NCBI GenBank assembly: GCA_027314645.1 | Contig: DAHVAL010000009.1 | Span: forward strand, 1-64,000 | Direction of reading: 5' to 3' | From: Nitrospirota bacterium | GTDB taxonomy: Bacteria > Nitrospirota > Leptospirillia > Leptospirillales > Leptospirillaceae | Length of the DNA stretch: 64,000 nucleotides | Shown here: piece by piece, positions 49,829-59,598 of the stretch | How positions within the stretch are numbered: the stretch's first letter is position 1 | Layout of the letters: every line of letters starts with the position of its first letter | Notes under the pieces: generated by a model | What the model was told of the DNA's origin: nothing | What the model saw: the letters and a program-made list of their open reading frames with translations, nothing else | Databases searched by the model: none | Position numbers and translations under genes: made by a program

Positions 49829-49868
49829 AGGGGCGTTTCAGGGAAGGCGGGGTATTTTCAAACCGGTT

Positions 49869-50483
49869 TCAATTGAACGTCACGGTCTCGCTGCGAATCT
49901 CATGTCCGTCATCGATGCGCATTTCAATGGTGATCGAATACACCGGAGATCCGCCGAGCCAGAAGGCCCGCGAAGTCTCCTCCTTGGGGGCCAAAGGCTC
50001 GAACATCATGTAGGCAGGAGGGAGCTTCAAGGGAACTTCCGATCCATTCCCAATCTTATAATGGGCCCCCAACATTTGAAGCTTGATCGGGGTTCCTTCA
50101 ACAGAGTATTTCAAATAGGCGACCGAGGGGGAGAGGAGCATGGACAAGTTAAGCCTCCACCCTTGACCTTGAATGGTCTTGAAGGTCGTCCGTGTGCTGA
50201 TGCTTCGTTGGGACACAACTTTATGGGGTTTTCCAAGCGGTCCGCTCTTGATCCCTATGATCGATCCCCCAATGCCTGCGACCAAGAGAAGTCCCACGAC
50301 GATATAGATCGCGATGGTGACGGGGCTGAAGCCTTGTTCCTCTTTCGGACGGCTGGGGCTGTACAGTTCTTCGTATTCAGGTGTCTTGGGCCGAGCAGCC
50401 GATTTTTCCGGGGTCTCCGGTTTTGAGGAGGCTGAATTCTTCGAGGCTTCCTCCGGCCCTTGGCCTTGTCTCGATGCTGTCAT
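49869..50483 (-). CDS. Membrane-anchored protein of unknown function
   Basis: A 204-aa protein. The first 50 residues are Ser/Pro/Glu-rich and probably disordered, then one membrane helix (about residues 55-78, VTIAIYIVVGLLLVAGIGG), then a beta-rich domain of about 120 residues. The end pattern ITIEMRIDDGHEIRSE and the overall layout recall the protein at 59599. No domain is recognised. ATG 50483 follows ACGAGGAGTTTTTGTCC. It lies after pgl on the same strand with a 152-base gap. Confidence 0.65.
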   Translation of the reverse strand: MTASRQGQGPEEASKNSASSKPETPEKSAARPKTPEYEELYSPSRPKEEQGFSPVTIAIYIVVGLLLVAGIGGSIIGIKSGPLGKPHKVVSQRSISTRTTFKTIQGQGWRLNLSMLLSPSVAYLKYSVEGTPIKLQMLGAHYKIGNGSEVPLKLPPAYMMFEPLAPKEETSRAFWLGGSPVYSITIEMRIDDGHEIRSETVTFN

Positions 50484-50635
50484 GGACAAAAACTCCTCGT
50501 TCTTCCAGATCATCCGGATCATTCAAAAAACGGTCAGGACAGGCCACACATATCCTTTTATGATACTTCATATGCCTGGTTTCGGGCAAGGATGGGCGGG
50601 ATACGTGCGTTTCAGCAGAGGGAGGGGCGGAATCC

Positions 50636-51442
50636 CTAGTCCCTTCTGATGTCTGCCCATTGGGTGGCTCCCGCAGGGCACGCTTCCTGGTCGATCCAAA
50701 ACTCGGAGGGATGATCTTTCATCTCGGCCTCCCTGATGACCCATTGGGTGGGAAGGAGACCTTCGGGATTAAGGACATCGCCCAGAATGGCGTTCTTTTC
50801 CCGTCCCGTGACGAGGAAAATCCTGGTTCCCGCCTCGCCAAGGCTCCGGTAAGACAATGAAATTCTTGCGACCCTGTCGGGTGAAGGGGGAACGGCGACC
50901 ACAAGGCGATGTCTGTCATCTTCGGGGGAGGTTCCCGGGAAAAGGCTCGCCGTGTGGCCATCAGGTCCGACGCCCAACAAAAGAATGTCAAGGGAAGGGG
51001 GATGAGGAAGAAAGGCCCCCAAGGTGTCGGAAAGGACCTTTTCGTATCGAAGGGCTTCCCGGTCGTGATGGGAATTTTCTCCATGAATTCGGAACACGGT
51101 GGCTTCCGAAATTTTTCCGGGTGAAAAAAGATTTTCATGGACCATCCGATAGTTGCTCTGTTCATGATCCGGCGGGACGCAGCGTTCATCCGAAAAAAAC
51201 CAAAGGATCCGCTCCTTCCGATCTTCCGGCCACGAGGAAATTTTTTTTGCGGCCGCCCGATAGAAGGGGATCGGGGTGTTTCCCCCCGAAAGACCAACAG
51301 ACACGAAATTTTTTTTGTTCATAAGGCCGGAGATCCTGGTTAGAAGCGCCTCCGCACCTTTTTCAGCCCAAGGCTTTGGGGCGGGAAAAACACGGACGAG
51401 TACGGTCGGGGAGCTTCCTTCAATGTCCGTGAGCTTGGCCAT
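50636..51442 (-). CDS. pgl: 6-phosphogluconolactonase
   Basis: A 268-aa SugarP-isomerase-fold protein. SVGLSGGNTPIPFYR, WFFSDERCVPPDHEQSNYRM (family D-E-R-x-V-P-x-x-x-x-x-S-N) and LLLGVGPDGHTASLFPG are all present, the last being the active-site GxGxDGHxASLFP block. It hydrolyses 6-phosphogluconolactone in the oxidative pentose phosphate pathway. It starts nine bases after glk on the same strand; zwf and gnd are not in view. Glucosamine-6-phosphate deaminase is excluded by the SDERCVPP motif. Confidence 0.94.
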   Translation of the reverse strand: MAKLTDIEGSSPTVLVRVFPAPKPWAEKGAEALLTRISGLMNKKNFVSVGLSGGNTPIPFYRAAAKKISSWPEDRKERILWFFSDERCVPPDHEQSNYRMVHENLFSPGKISEATVFRIHGENSHHDREALRYEKVLSDTLGAFLPHPPSLDILLLGVGPDGHTASLFPGTSPEDDRHRLVVAVPPSPDRVARISLSYRSLGEAGTRIFLVTGREKNAILGDVLNPEGLLPTQWVIREAEMKDHPSEFWIDQEACPAGATQWADIRRD

Positions 51443-51451
51443 GGTGTCCTC

Positions 51452-52483
51452 CTATCTTGATGATTGGCCGATGGATTGGCAGGCCAATCTCCATGCTCCC
51501 AATATTCCGATATCGGGGTGATCGACGATGTGGACCGGGATACCGGATAGCAGGGGCCGGTATCGTCCCTTATTGGAAAAATGCTCCATAAAGGAGGGAT
51601 GCTGAAGGAAGGTCCGGATTTTGCCAGGAATGCCTCCTGCCAGGAACACCCCCCCCGTTGAGAGCGCTTTCAACGCCAAATTCCCTGACTCCTGAGCAAG
51701 GAATCGGCAGAAATTCTCAAGGATCATGAGGCACAGGGGGTCTTGTCTGGTCATTGCCACGTGGGTGATGGCCGCTGGAAGATCGCTCTCAGGAACCTCG
51801 GGACCGATGGGACGCCTGTCAACCGGCCGGTCCTGGGTATAAAAGCGATAGAGATTCACAAAGCCCTGTCCCGAAATGACCCGCTCGCAACTGGCATGGC
51901 CGAACCGGGACCAGAGGAAGGTCAGAAAGGGAAGGTCGGCGGGAGATTCGGGAGCCCAATCGGTATGGCCTCCCTCGGTCGGAAGAATAACAGGCCCGGA
52001 AGGGCCAGGGACGAGAATGGATTCCCCCAATCCCGTTCCCGGTGCGACAATGATCCGCGCTCCCGAAGGGTTGGGGATGCCTTCGTTGATGGGGATGGTT
52101 TCATTCCCGTCCAGGAGGGTCGTTCCCCAGGCGATTGCGACGAGATCATTCGCGAGCCGGACGCGTGATTTCGGAAGATTTAAAAAGCCGGCGATTGTGT
52201 CCGTTTCGACCACCCAGGGAAGATTGGTCGTCTGGCATCGGCCGTTGACAACAGGGCCCGCGATTCCAAAGGCGGCTGCCTCGATCGCGGGCGGGGGCGA
52301 ACATTCTGAGCGCAGGTCCTTGAGGAAGTCTTCGAGCGCGTTTTCAAGAGACGCATAGTGGGCAGAAGGATATTCCCGCTCAAAGAGCCTTTCAGGCTTT
52401 TTTCCGTTGCCCACATTCTTTGTGGGCAACGGAAAAAGCCCGAGAAGCGTTTTTGTTCCTCCGATGTCTCCTGCAATAATCAT
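51452..52483 (-). CDS. glk: Glucokinase
   Basis: A 343-aa ROK-distinct, E. coli-type glucokinase. The ATP site starts IAGDIGGTKTLLGLF, followed by FGIAGPVVNGRC, TTNLPWVVE, RLANDLVAIAWG with the catalytic Asp, IVAPGTGLGES, LPTEGGHTDWAP and FLAGGIPGK. ATG 52483 has no clear ribosome site, and the frame is open upstream without homology. A 20-bp hairpin sits in the coding sequence just after the phosphate-binding loop and encodes the PLPTKNVGNGKKPE stretch. It is the first gene of a glk-pgl operon. Confidence 0.92.
   Translation of the reverse strand: MIIAGDIGGTKTLLGLFPLPTKNVGNGKKPERLFEREYPSAHYASLENALEDFLKDLRSECSPPPAIEAAAFGIAGPVVNGRCQTTNLPWVVETDTIAGFLNLPKSRVRLANDLVAIAWGTTLLDGNETIPINEGIPNPSGARIIVAPGTGLGESILVPGPSGPVILPTEGGHTDWAPESPADLPFLTFLWSRFGHASCERVISGQGFVNLYRFYTQDRPVDRRPIGPEVPESDLPAAITHVAMTRQDPLCLMILENFCRFLAQESGNLALKALSTGGVFLAGGIPGKIRTFLQHPSFMEHFSNKGRYRPLLSGIPVHIVDHPDIGILGAWRLACQSIGQSSR
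52395..52440. repeat. Long hairpin-forming inverted repeat inside glk
   Basis: Left arm 52395-52415, right arm 52421-52440, loop of five bases. The 20-base arms are perfectly complementary apart from one extra T in the left arm. The arms carry CCGTTGCCCACA and TGTGGGCAACGG. The element keeps the glk frame and has no T-run beyond it. Confidence 0.85.
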
Positions 52484-52624
52484 GAATGATTTGGGGACCG
52501 AACCAAAAGTTCGGTGGAAGAGCCCGGCAACCCTCCCGCCTCCCTCCCCTTTCCTCCTTTTCTCTAACGGCTCTTTAATGATAAGATAATGAGGAGAATC
52601 CATGATTCGGAAGGCCCGCATTTC

Positions 52625-52653
52625 TTGACAGGGACTGAATCGGCTACTATCAT
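52625..52653 (+). promoter_or_regulatory. Promoter of hpnH
   Basis: TTGACA (52625-52630), 17-base spacer, TATCAT (52648-52653), about 98 bases before hpnH. Near-consensus. No clear promoter is seen for glk on the other strand in the 267-base gap. Confidence 0.75.
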
Positions 52654-52750
52654 CATAGTGTGTCACGGAGATTTTGTCATCATCTTCCCATTTTCCCCGT
52701 AGATATTAACCGCATGCCTGACCCAATATGAACGAAAGGCACCGACTCCT

Positions 52751-53767
52751 ATGTCCATTCCTCTTCAGCAAGCCCTGAAAGTCGGGGCATATGTGATGCA
52801 GAAAAAGTGGAAAAAAGAAGGAAAATATCCGCTGGTTCTTATGCTTGAACCGCTTTTCCGCTGCAATCTCGAGTGCGCGGGATGTGGAAAGATCCAGTAT
52901 CCGGAGGAAATCCTCAAGAAAAGGCTGTCCCCCGAAGAATGCTTCAGGGCGACGGATGAATGCGAGGCGCCAGTCGTCACCATTGCCGGTGGGGAGCCTC
53001 TGATTCATCCTGAGATCGCGGAAATCGTTTCAGGAATGATCAAGCGGAAAAAGTTCGTCTATCTTTGTACCAACGGGATTCTCCTGGAAAAGTATATCGA
53101 CCGCTTCAAACCCTCCCCATATTTTACGTTCAGTATCCACCTCGACGGACTGAAGGAGACCCATGACCGCCTTGTGTGCCGGGAAGGTGTCTTCGAAACG
53201 GCGGTCAAAGCCATTCGGACGGCCTTGGCGAAAGGGTTCCGCGTCACCACGAATACGACAGTTTTTGATGGGGAGGATCCTCAAGAAATCCGAGCGTTTT
53301 TCGATTACGTGAAGGAGCTTGGGGTCGATGGGATGATGATTTCTCCGGGGTATTCCTATGATTGGGCTCCTGATCAGGGGCACTTTCTCAAAAAGGATGG
53401 AACGCGAAATCTGTTCAAGGCGATCCTCGCAAATCGCGTCGGGAAAGGCTGGAATTTCAATCACAGCCCATTTTACCTTGATTTTCTTGAGGGTAAGAGG
53501 AACTATGACTGCACTCCTTGGGGAAATCCAAATTTTTCCGTTCTCGGGTGGCAGCGGCCATGCTACCTTATGAATGAGGGGTATGCGTCCTCCTTCAAGG
53601 AATTGGTCAATGAAACGGATTGGAGCAAGTATGGACCCTCGTCCGGGCATCCAAAATGCCGGGATTGCATGGTTCATTGCGGATTCGAGCCCTCGGCCGT
53701 GGATGATGCCACCTCTTCGCTGAAGAATACCATCCGCTCAATCTCAAGCCTTCTCCCGGCCGGATAA
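52751..53767 (+). CDS. hpnH: Adenosyl-hopene transferase HpnH (radical SAM)
   Basis: A 338-aa radical SAM enzyme. The Fe-S motif is [12 protein letters not shown] (Cys38, Cys42, Cys45) and the SAM-binding GGEP lies in [15 protein letters not shown]-terminal cysteine region ([13 protein letters not shown]) belongs to the family. It adds adenosine to diploptene, the first step to extended hopanoids, which strengthen membranes of acidophiles. ATG 52751 has only GAAAGG at 13 bases. The next gene is 19 bases downstream on the same strand, though its role is unrelated. Confidence 0.94.
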   Translation: MSIPLQQALKVGAYVMQKKWKKEGKYPLVLMLEPLFRCNLECAGCGKIQYPEEILKKRLSPEECFRATDECEAPVVTIAGGEPLIHPEIAEIVSGMIKRKKFVYLCTNGILLEKYIDRFKPSPYFTFSIHLDGLKETHDRLVCREGVFETAVKAIRTALAKGFRVTTNTTVFDGEDPQEIRAFFDYVKELGVDGMMISPGYSYDWAPDQGHFLKKDGTRNLFKAILANRVGKGWNFNHSPFYLDFLEGKRNYDCTPWGNPNFSVLGWQRPCYLMNEGYASSFKELVNETDWSKYGPSSGHPKCRDCMVHCGFEPSAVDDATSSLKNTIRSISSLLPAG

Positions 53768-53786
53768 ATTCAGGATCGCCTCTAGA

Positions 53787-54461
53787 ATGGCGACTTACGT
53801 GGTGGGAGATCTCCACGGTCAATTGCCTCTGCTCCTCGATCTTCTTCGGAAGGTCCTCTTTGACAAAAGACAGGACCGGCTGATTGGGGTGGGAGATCTC
53901 CTCGACAGGGGACGGCGTGTTGGAGATCTCCTCCTTTTTCTTTACGAGGCTTGGCAGGAGGGATGGTTTCATTCCGTCAAGGGCAATCATGAGGAAACCT
54001 TCCTTCGTCATCGGGGCGGAGAGCCCCTCCCTTGGTATACAGAACCCGAATTTGGTGGGGAAGTGACGCTGGATTTCTTCGGGAAAACTGAACCGAAGAT
54101 GGCGGGAAAGCTTGAAGACTGGCTTCATTCATGGCCGTTGGTCTGGTCTGACCACCAGACGATTGTCGTGCATGGAAGCCTTCCTCCCGTCCCAGGGTCC
54201 CGCTTCGGCGACATCAATCTTTGCACCCAGCGTCTATCCGTGACCGGACGATCCCACGAATGTTTGGAGCTTCGGCCGCCGAGCCTCTTCCCTTCCTGGG
54301 ATGGACGAGTGGTCGTCTCCGGGCACACCATTGTTCGGAAGGCTGGTTTTTGGGGCGAAGGGATAGCCCTGGTGGATACAGGGGCCTACCGGACCGGTGT
54401 CCTTTCGGCAATATGTCTTGAAACCGGGTGTTTTTACAAAGTGTCAGGGACACCGGTCTGA
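53787..54461 (+). CDS. PP2A-type metallophosphatase (Ap4A hydrolase-like or protein phosphatase)
   Basis: A 224-aa calcineurin-like phosphoesterase. YVVGDLHGQLPLLLDLL, GVGDLLDRGRRVGDLL and VKGNHEETFL provide the metal-binding D-x-H, GD-x2-DRG and GNHE motifs; VVHGSLPPV and VVSGHTIV provide the later histidines. The length and short motif spacing fit bacterial PrpA/ApaH-like enzymes; which substrate cannot be told. ATG 53787 has a poor ribosome site and may rely on read-through from hpnH. It converges with hemG, 12 bases apart. Confidence 0.85.
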   Translation: MATYVVGDLHGQLPLLLDLLRKVLFDKRQDRLIGVGDLLDRGRRVGDLLLFLYEAWQEGWFHSVKGNHEETFLRHRGGEPLPWYTEPEFGGEVTLDFFGKTEPKMAGKLEDWLHSWPLVWSDHQTIVVHGSLPPVPGSRFGDINLCTQRLSVTGRSHECLELRPPSLFPSWDGRVVVSGHTIVRKAGFWGEGIALVDTGAYRTGVLSAICLETGCFYKVSGTPV

Positions 54462-54473
54462 CGGGCGCATCCC

Positions 54474-55868
54474 TCAGTCCTCCGGGGGAAACGCCAGAAT
54501 GTTCTTGGCTGCTTCGATTCCCGAGGAAAAGGTTTGGGAGACTGAGACGCCCGCTAGATAGGCTCCTGCAAGGTGGATCCCCTCAGGGAGCGCTGTTGTG
54601 ATTCGCTCGATCCTGTCGTGATGCCCCAGGGTATATTGAGGGATGGCCCCTTCCCATCGTTGAATGCGTATAAAATCCGGAGATCCTTGGGTCCCGAGGA
54701 TCGACTTCAACTCGCTTTCAACAAGGCTGATCAGGTCTTCGTCAAACGAAAAAGCGAGCTTGGGATTCACCATTCCCCCCACGTAGACCGTCAACAGAAC
54801 CTGACCATCAGGGGCCCGTCCCGGGAAAAGGGACGAGGAAAAAAGAATTCCCAGGATCTTGCGCCGTTCCTTTGTTGGAACTAAAATTCCGAATCCGTCG
54901 AGCGGGTGGCGGACATTTTTGCGGGAAAAACCGACGGAGGCGACCGCGATGGGGGCGTAGGGAATTTCCGTAAGGGGATTGACGACATCCGGGCACAAAT
55001 CCTTGAGGATTTCCGAACAATGCAGCGCGCTGGTGGCAATGACGACATGCCGGGATCTCAGGTAATAGGTCTCATCTTCGTACAGAAGCGCGGTGCGAAA
55101 TCCTTCAGGTGTTTTCGTGCAACCAAGAACTTCGGCATTCGTTCCGGCATCGGTTCCAAGAAAGTCGGCGAAGGCGTTGGGAAGGCGTCCCATTCCCGTA
55201 TCAAAAGAGAGGATCTTTCGAACGAATCGGGGAGAGGGGATCTTTCGGCCCATTTGCAGGGCGATTGCGGCCCGGATGACGGAGCCGTGGTGAGATTCCA
55301 TTGACGTCAGGCGAGGAAATGTCTCCTCCATCGAAAGAATGTCCGGGGTCGAGGCATACACTCCCTTTACGAATGGATCGACCACCCAATCCAGGAATTC
55401 TTCTCCAAATCGACGCGTCACGAATTCTGAGACGGTTTCTTCGTGAGGGTCTTCGGAGTCATCCGGATCGTATGGGGGAATGAACGCCTCCTTGAGGACC
55501 CGGAGCTTTCCCGCAAAGGAAAGGACCGGGGAGACGAGCCCGTCGAAAATGGACATCGGAAGAGGCTTCGGACTCCCATTTTTCAGGATGAACCTTTTCT
55601 GCCCAGCGGTTCCCGCAAGAAGAACATGCTGGTCCAGGCCCATTTTGGGGAGGTATTCCAGGAGGGGGTCTTCAGCCCGTAAATAGAGGCTGTTCGGACC
55701 TGTTTCGATGAGGTACCCATCTTCGCGAAACGTTTTGACAACGCCCCCCAAATGATCGTTTCTTTCGACCAATTTGACGGTGCGGCCATTTGCTTTCAGG
55801 TGAGCGGCGCAGGCAAGTCCTGCGATCCCTCCTCCCACAACAAGAGTTTCGACATCGTGTGCGGACAA
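54474..55868 (-). CDS. hemG: Protoporphyrinogen oxidase (HemG/HemY-type)
   Basis: A 464-aa FAD amine-oxidase-fold enzyme. LVVGGGIAGLACAAHL and VKLVERNDHLGGVVKT bind FAD, followed by GYLIETGPNSL, the family substrate segment, and a C-terminal HLAGAYLAGVSVSQTFSSG closing the FAD site. It oxidises protoporphyrinogen IX in heme synthesis using oxygen. TTG 55868 is the start, behind GGAGGGAGATAACCG. It is divergent from tig. The coproporphyrinogen oxidase (HemY/CgoX) variant of the coproporphyrin route is an alternative. Confidence 0.88.
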   Translation of the reverse strand: MSAHDVETLVVGGGIAGLACAAHLKANGRTVKLVERNDHLGGVVKTFREDGYLIETGPNSLYLRAEDPLLEYLPKMGLDQHVLLAGTAGQKRFILKNGSPKPLPMSIFDGLVSPVLSFAGKLRVLKEAFIPPYDPDDSEDPHEETVSEFVTRRFGEEFLDWVVDPFVKGVYASTPDILSMEETFPRLTSMESHHGSVIRAAIALQMGRKIPSPRFVRKILSFDTGMGRLPNAFADFLGTDAGTNAEVLGCTKTPEGFRTALLYEDETYYLRSRHVVIATSALHCSEILKDLCPDVVNPLTEIPYAPIAVASVGFSRKNVRHPLDGFGILVPTKERRKILGILFSSSLFPGRAPDGQVLLTVYVGGMVNPKLAFSFDEDLISLVESELKSILGTQGSPDFIRIQRWEGAIPQYTLGHHDRIERITTALPEGIHLAGAYLAGVSVSQTFSSGIEAAKNILAFPPED

Positions 55869-56183
55869 CGGTTATCTCCCTCCTCAACATGATGTTGGAC
55901 TCACGAAGAAATCTGGCCGGGCGGGATCACTTTAATCGCTTGGAGGGGAGAGGTCAATATTTGAGTCGTCATTCGCTTCTTGCCGATGGGGGAAATCATC
56001 CGGTGCTTCGTTCGTTTCGACCAAATATCGAGAGGGTTCCCTTCTTCGGGACTCCCCTTTAATTGGGGACGCCGTTGATTTAAAATAAAAAGAATTGAGT
56101 CGCGCCACGCTGGGATGTGGAAAATTTGTATTTTAATCCAGATGGCACACAAACATTATTATCATGAAGGGAAAACGCGACTG
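55869..56183. other. Intergenic region, 315 bases, between hemG and tig
   Basis: No gene supported. A short inverted repeat TCCCC-N7-GGGGA (56053-56069) is seen, followed by an A/T-rich stretch around 56075-56095 that may hold the tig promoter. No clear -35/-10 pair was found. Confidence 0.5.
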
Positions 56184-57575
56184 ATGGAAGTCCTTATCGA
56201 GCCTCTTGAAGGAGCCCAAAAAAAATTTCGAGTGGTTTTTTCCAATGAAGATGTCCGCTCGAAGGTTGAAAAGGAAATCCGCTCCGCCATAAAAGGACTG
56301 AAGGTTCCGGGATATAGGGTGGGGCACGTCCCTGCATCTTATATTCGTTCTCGGGCTCCCTATCTGGCCTCAATTCACGAATCCGTGACAGAGGAACTCC
56401 GTCAGGCGGTAATCGATGCCCTTGTCAATGAAGGATCAGGGACCGTCGTTTTTCTGGACCCCGAGCCATTTTCCGTATCGGGGGAGCATGAGAGTTCAGG
56501 GATTACCGTATTGGGGACCCTTGAATCTTTTGAGCTCCCGGAGGGGTTCGTCTATGAAGGGATTTCCCTCCCACCCGAATCGGCGCCAGCTGCGAGCTCC
56601 GAGGAAATCGCGAAAGATGTCGACTATTTGTCGAAGCGCATCGGAACGAAGGTGAGGGAGAATCTTCCGGAGGAGTCCCAGATCGAAGAAGGCGATCATG
56701 TCACCTTTGCATTTTCCTTCACACATCCCGACACGAATTTGCCCTATGAAAACATACAGACGATCACGGTCGGGGATCCCGCCCATCCGGAAGCGTTGAC
56801 ACGGTCCTTGATTGGTCGCCGCGTGGGGGAATCTTTTTCCGAAAAGCTTCCGTTTAATATTCCCGCCGAAAAAAAGGGAGCGGGATCCCGTGTCGAAACC
56901 CTGGAGGCCCACCTTAAGATCGAGAGTCTGAAACGATTCGAGCCGGCCACTCCGGAAGAGCTTTTGAAGGCGCTGACGGGAGGCAAGGGAGCAGGGTCTC
57001 CCGAGGAAACCGTCGAATCTCTCATCGGAAAAAGGATTCTCGAGAAAAAGGTTTCGGAGGCGTTGAGCCGAAAATTAGATGAGCTTGTTCTGGAAGTGTT
57101 GTCGCGCAATACGATCGCCATTCCCGAGAGACGAATCGATCTTGAGGTCGAACGGATGACCTCCGCCGGAGTCCCCCCGAATGAAATCGACAAAGAACAG
57201 GTCCGCCGGGAGACTCTGTGGTGGTTCATTCTCGATAGCCTGTCGCAAAAGTTGGACATAAGGCCGGATATGCAGCGGGTTGAGCATGAGTATCTCTCGC
57301 TTGTCCGACGAGGAGGAAACCCGGACAAGGATGAGGGAAAGAGGCGGGAATATGTGGAGCAAGCGTTTCTTTCGGCCCGCCGCCGCTTGACGGAGGAATT
57401 CCTTTTGAAGAAGTCCACCTTTTCGGGTTGGGAGGAATTCTTTGGTCCCGAAGGGGTTCTTAACACCTTGGGATGGAAAACCTTTGGGGTCTTGCCCGAA
57501 CCGCATGATCACACTGCGCAGGAGCCTCATGCCCATGACCACCATGATCACGGGCATGAGCAACATCAACATTAA
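56184..57575 (+). CDS. tig: Trigger factor with His-rich C-terminal tail
   Basis: A 463-aa ribosome-bound chaperone. The ribosome-binding signature G-[FY]-R-x-G-x-x-P is present as VPGYRVGHVP near residue 50. An FKBP-type PPIase domain follows (about 150-245, EEGDHVTFAFSF to LKIES), then a long helical C-terminal domain. The last 23 residues hold ten histidines in H-x-H and HH patterns, absent from ordinary trigger factors and suggesting metal binding as in SlyD. ATG 56184 is chosen because the ribosome-binding domain begins MEVLIEPLEG; a longer start at 56115 adds unlike residues. It heads the usual tig-clpP-clpX set. Confidence 0.93.
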   Translation: MEVLIEPLEGAQKKFRVVFSNEDVRSKVEKEIRSAIKGLKVPGYRVGHVPASYIRSRAPYLASIHESVTEELRQAVIDALVNEGSGTVVFLDPEPFSVSGEHESSGITVLGTLESFELPEGFVYEGISLPPESAPAASSEEIAKDVDYLSKRIGTKVRENLPEESQIEEGDHVTFAFSFTHPDTNLPYENIQTITVGDPAHPEALTRSLIGRRVGESFSEKLPFNIPAEKKGAGSRVETLEAHLKIESLKRFEPATPEELLKALTGGKGAGSPEETVESLIGKRILEKKVSEALSRKLDELVLEVLSRNTIAIPERRIDLEVERMTSAGVPPNEIDKEQVRRETLWWFILDSLSQKLDIRPDMQRVEHEYLSLVRRGGNPDKDEGKRREYVEQAFLSARRRLTEEFLLKKSTFSGWEEFFGPEGVLNTLGWKTFGVLPEPHDHTAQEPHAHDHHDHGHEQHQH

Positions 57576-57641
57576 ATTCCGGACCATGTGTGTCCAGGGA
57601 CATGTGGTGGATGAACCACCGATGGAAAGGGTCCGATTAAT

Positions 57642-58241
57642 ATGCTGATTCCTATGGTCGTAGAACAGACAAACAGAGGGGAGCGGGCGTACGATATTTA
57701 TTCCCGCCTTCTCAAGGACAGGATCATCATTCTTGGTACGGCGATCGACGACAATGTGGCCAATCTTGTCATTGCCCAGATGCTGTTTCTTGATTCCGAG
57801 GATTCCTCCAAGGACATCAATCTTTATATTAATTCCCCTGGAGGAATTGTGACGGCAGGACTTGCAATCTACGATACAATTAAATTCATCAAGCCGGATG
57901 TGTCGACGATCTGCATCGGTCAGGCCGCGAGCATGGGGGCTTTTCTGCTTTCCGCGGGAACGAAGGGAAAGAGATTCGCGTTGCCGAATTCCCGGATCAT
58001 GATTCATCAACCCATGGGAGGGTTCCAGGGCCAGGCGACGGATATCGAAATTCATGCAAGGGAGATCCTCAAGCTGAAAGCGGATCTCAACAAGATGCTT
58101 GCAGAACATTGTACCCAACCGATTGAAAAGGTGGCCCAGGATACGGACAGGGATTACTTCATGTCCGCCTCCGAAGCCAAGGATTACGGATTGATCGATT
58201 CGGTGATCATGCCGCATAGTCCGGTATCCAAGACTAAGTGA
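57642..58241 (+). CDS. clpP: ATP-dependent Clp protease proteolytic subunit
   Basis: A 199-aa serine protease. The catalytic triad is Ser97 in GQAASMGAF, His122 in RIMIHQP and Asp171 in DTDRDYFM. The N-terminus [24 protein letters not shown] is typical. It forms the 14-mer that works with ClpX, encoded 33 bases downstream. The start ATG 57642 has a weak GGGTCCG ribosome region. Confidence 0.97.
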   Translation: MLIPMVVEQTNRGERAYDIYSRLLKDRIIILGTAIDDNVANLVIAQMLFLDSEDSSKDINLYINSPGGIVTAGLAIYDTIKFIKPDVSTICIGQAASMGAFLLSAGTKGKRFALPNSRIMIHQPMGGFQGQATDIEIHAREILKLKADLNKMLAEHCTQPIEKVAQDTDRDYFMSASEAKDYGLIDSVIMPHSPVSKTK

Positions 58242-58274
58242 CGCACAATGGAAATATTTTAGGGCGAGGGCGCG

Positions 58275-59582
58275 ATGGCAGGTAGGGATCGGAAGGATAA
58301 GAGCAATGTTGGGGACGGAAGCGTCGCTTGCTCGTTTTGTGGAAAAAGCCGGGAGGACGTTCGTCGACTGATCTCGGGGCCGGGAGTCTACATTTGCGAC
58401 GAGTGTATCGAACAATGTTCCGCAATTTTATCGGAGTCGTGGGAAGAAGAGCAGGAAAAAGTGGCGGCTCCGAACCTGATGAAGCCGGCCGAAATCAAAA
58501 AATCCCTCGACCAATATATTATTGGACAGGCCAAGGCCAAAAAGATTCTCTCCGTAGCCGTCTATAATCACTACAAGCGCGCCCGCGCCAACAAGATCGC
58601 CGAGGACGTGGAGCTTCAGAAGGGGAATATCATCATGCTGGGTCCTACGGGGACCGGAAAAACACTCCTGGCCCAGACCCTGGCCCGAATTTTGGATGTC
58701 CCGTTCGCCATCGCCGATGCGACGACCCTCACCGAGGCCGGGTACGTTGGCGAAGACGTTGAAAATATCATTCTAAAGTTGTTGCAGGCGGCGGACTATG
58801 ATGTGGAAAAGGCGGAGTGGGGCATCATCTACATCGACGAAATCGATAAGATCAGCCGGAAGTCCGAAAATCCTTCCATCACGCGAGATGTTTCCGGGGA
58901 AGGTGTCCAACAGGCGCTCCTCAAGCTGGTTGAAGGGACGATCGCCAATGTTCCTCCGCAGGGGGGACGAAAACATCCCCACCAGGAATTCATCCAGGTC
59001 GATACCACAAATATTCTTTTTATTTGCGGAGGCGCTTTTGTCGGCCTCGACTCGATTATTTCCCAGCGTCTTTCAAGGAAGACGATCGGATTTGGGGCCG
59101 ATGTCAATCCCGCCCAGGATCGGACGGTTTCAGGGAAACTTTTGATGGAGGCACGTCCGGACGATCTCTTAAAGTATGGAATCATCCCGGAGTTCATCGG
59201 AAGATTCCCAGTGATGGCTATTCTGGAGGAGTTGGACGAGTCGGCGTTCTTTCAGATTCTCACCGAACCCAAAAATGCCCTTGTGAAACAATTCGAAAAG
59301 CTTTTTGCGCTGGAAAAAGTGAAGCTGAAGTTCACGGAAGGGGCCTTGAAGGCTGTCGCTCATAAGGCCTTTATTCAAAAAACCGGGGCGCGCGGATTAC
59401 GGGCGATTTTGGAGGAGGTCATGCTAGATCTCATGTATGAGATCCCCTCTCTGCAAAACTTGTCGGAGGTGGTGATCTCCGAACCGACCATCAACGATCG
59501 GGAGCCCCCGACACTCATCTGGGGAGAAAAGAAGAAGGACCTTGCTGGAAACGACACCAACCGGGGAACCTTGTCCGCCTGA
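58275..59582 (+). CDS. clpX: Clp protease ATPase subunit ClpX
   Basis: A 435-aa AAA+ unfoldase. The zinc-binding domain has Cys19/Cys22 in ACSFCGKS and Cys41/Cys44 in ICDECIEQC. Walker A is [13 protein letters not shown], Walker B is [10 protein letters not shown], and the substrate pore loop GYVGEDVEN follows. [12 protein letters not shown] and the C-terminal [13 protein letters not shown] are typical. The IGF loop for ClpP is visible in the [11 protein letters not shown] area. It ends 16 bases before a convergent minus-strand gene. Confidence 0.97.
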   Translation: MAGRDRKDKSNVGDGSVACSFCGKSREDVRRLISGPGVYICDECIEQCSAILSESWEEEQEKVAAPNLMKPAEIKKSLDQYIIGQAKAKKILSVAVYNHYKRARANKIAEDVELQKGNIIMLGPTGTGKTLLAQTLARILDVPFAIADATTLTEAGYVGEDVENIILKLLQAADYDVEKAEWGIIYIDEIDKISRKSENPSITRDVSGEGVQQALLKLVEGTIANVPPQGGRKHPHQEFIQVDTTNILFICGGAFVGLDSIISQRLSRKTIGFGADVNPAQDRTVSGKLLMEARPDDLLKYGIIPEFIGRFPVMAILEELDESAFFQILTEPKNALVKQFEKLFALEKVKLKFTEGALKAVAHKAFIQKTGARGLRAILEEVMLDLMYEIPSLQNLSEVVISEPTINDREPPTLIWGEKKKDLAGNDTNRGTLSA

Positions 59583-59598
59583 TTGGCGGCACTCTCGA

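Noticed and set aside
52395-52440. Rho-independent terminator
   Set aside because: The stem is strong, but it is inside glk and has no T-run beyond either arm.
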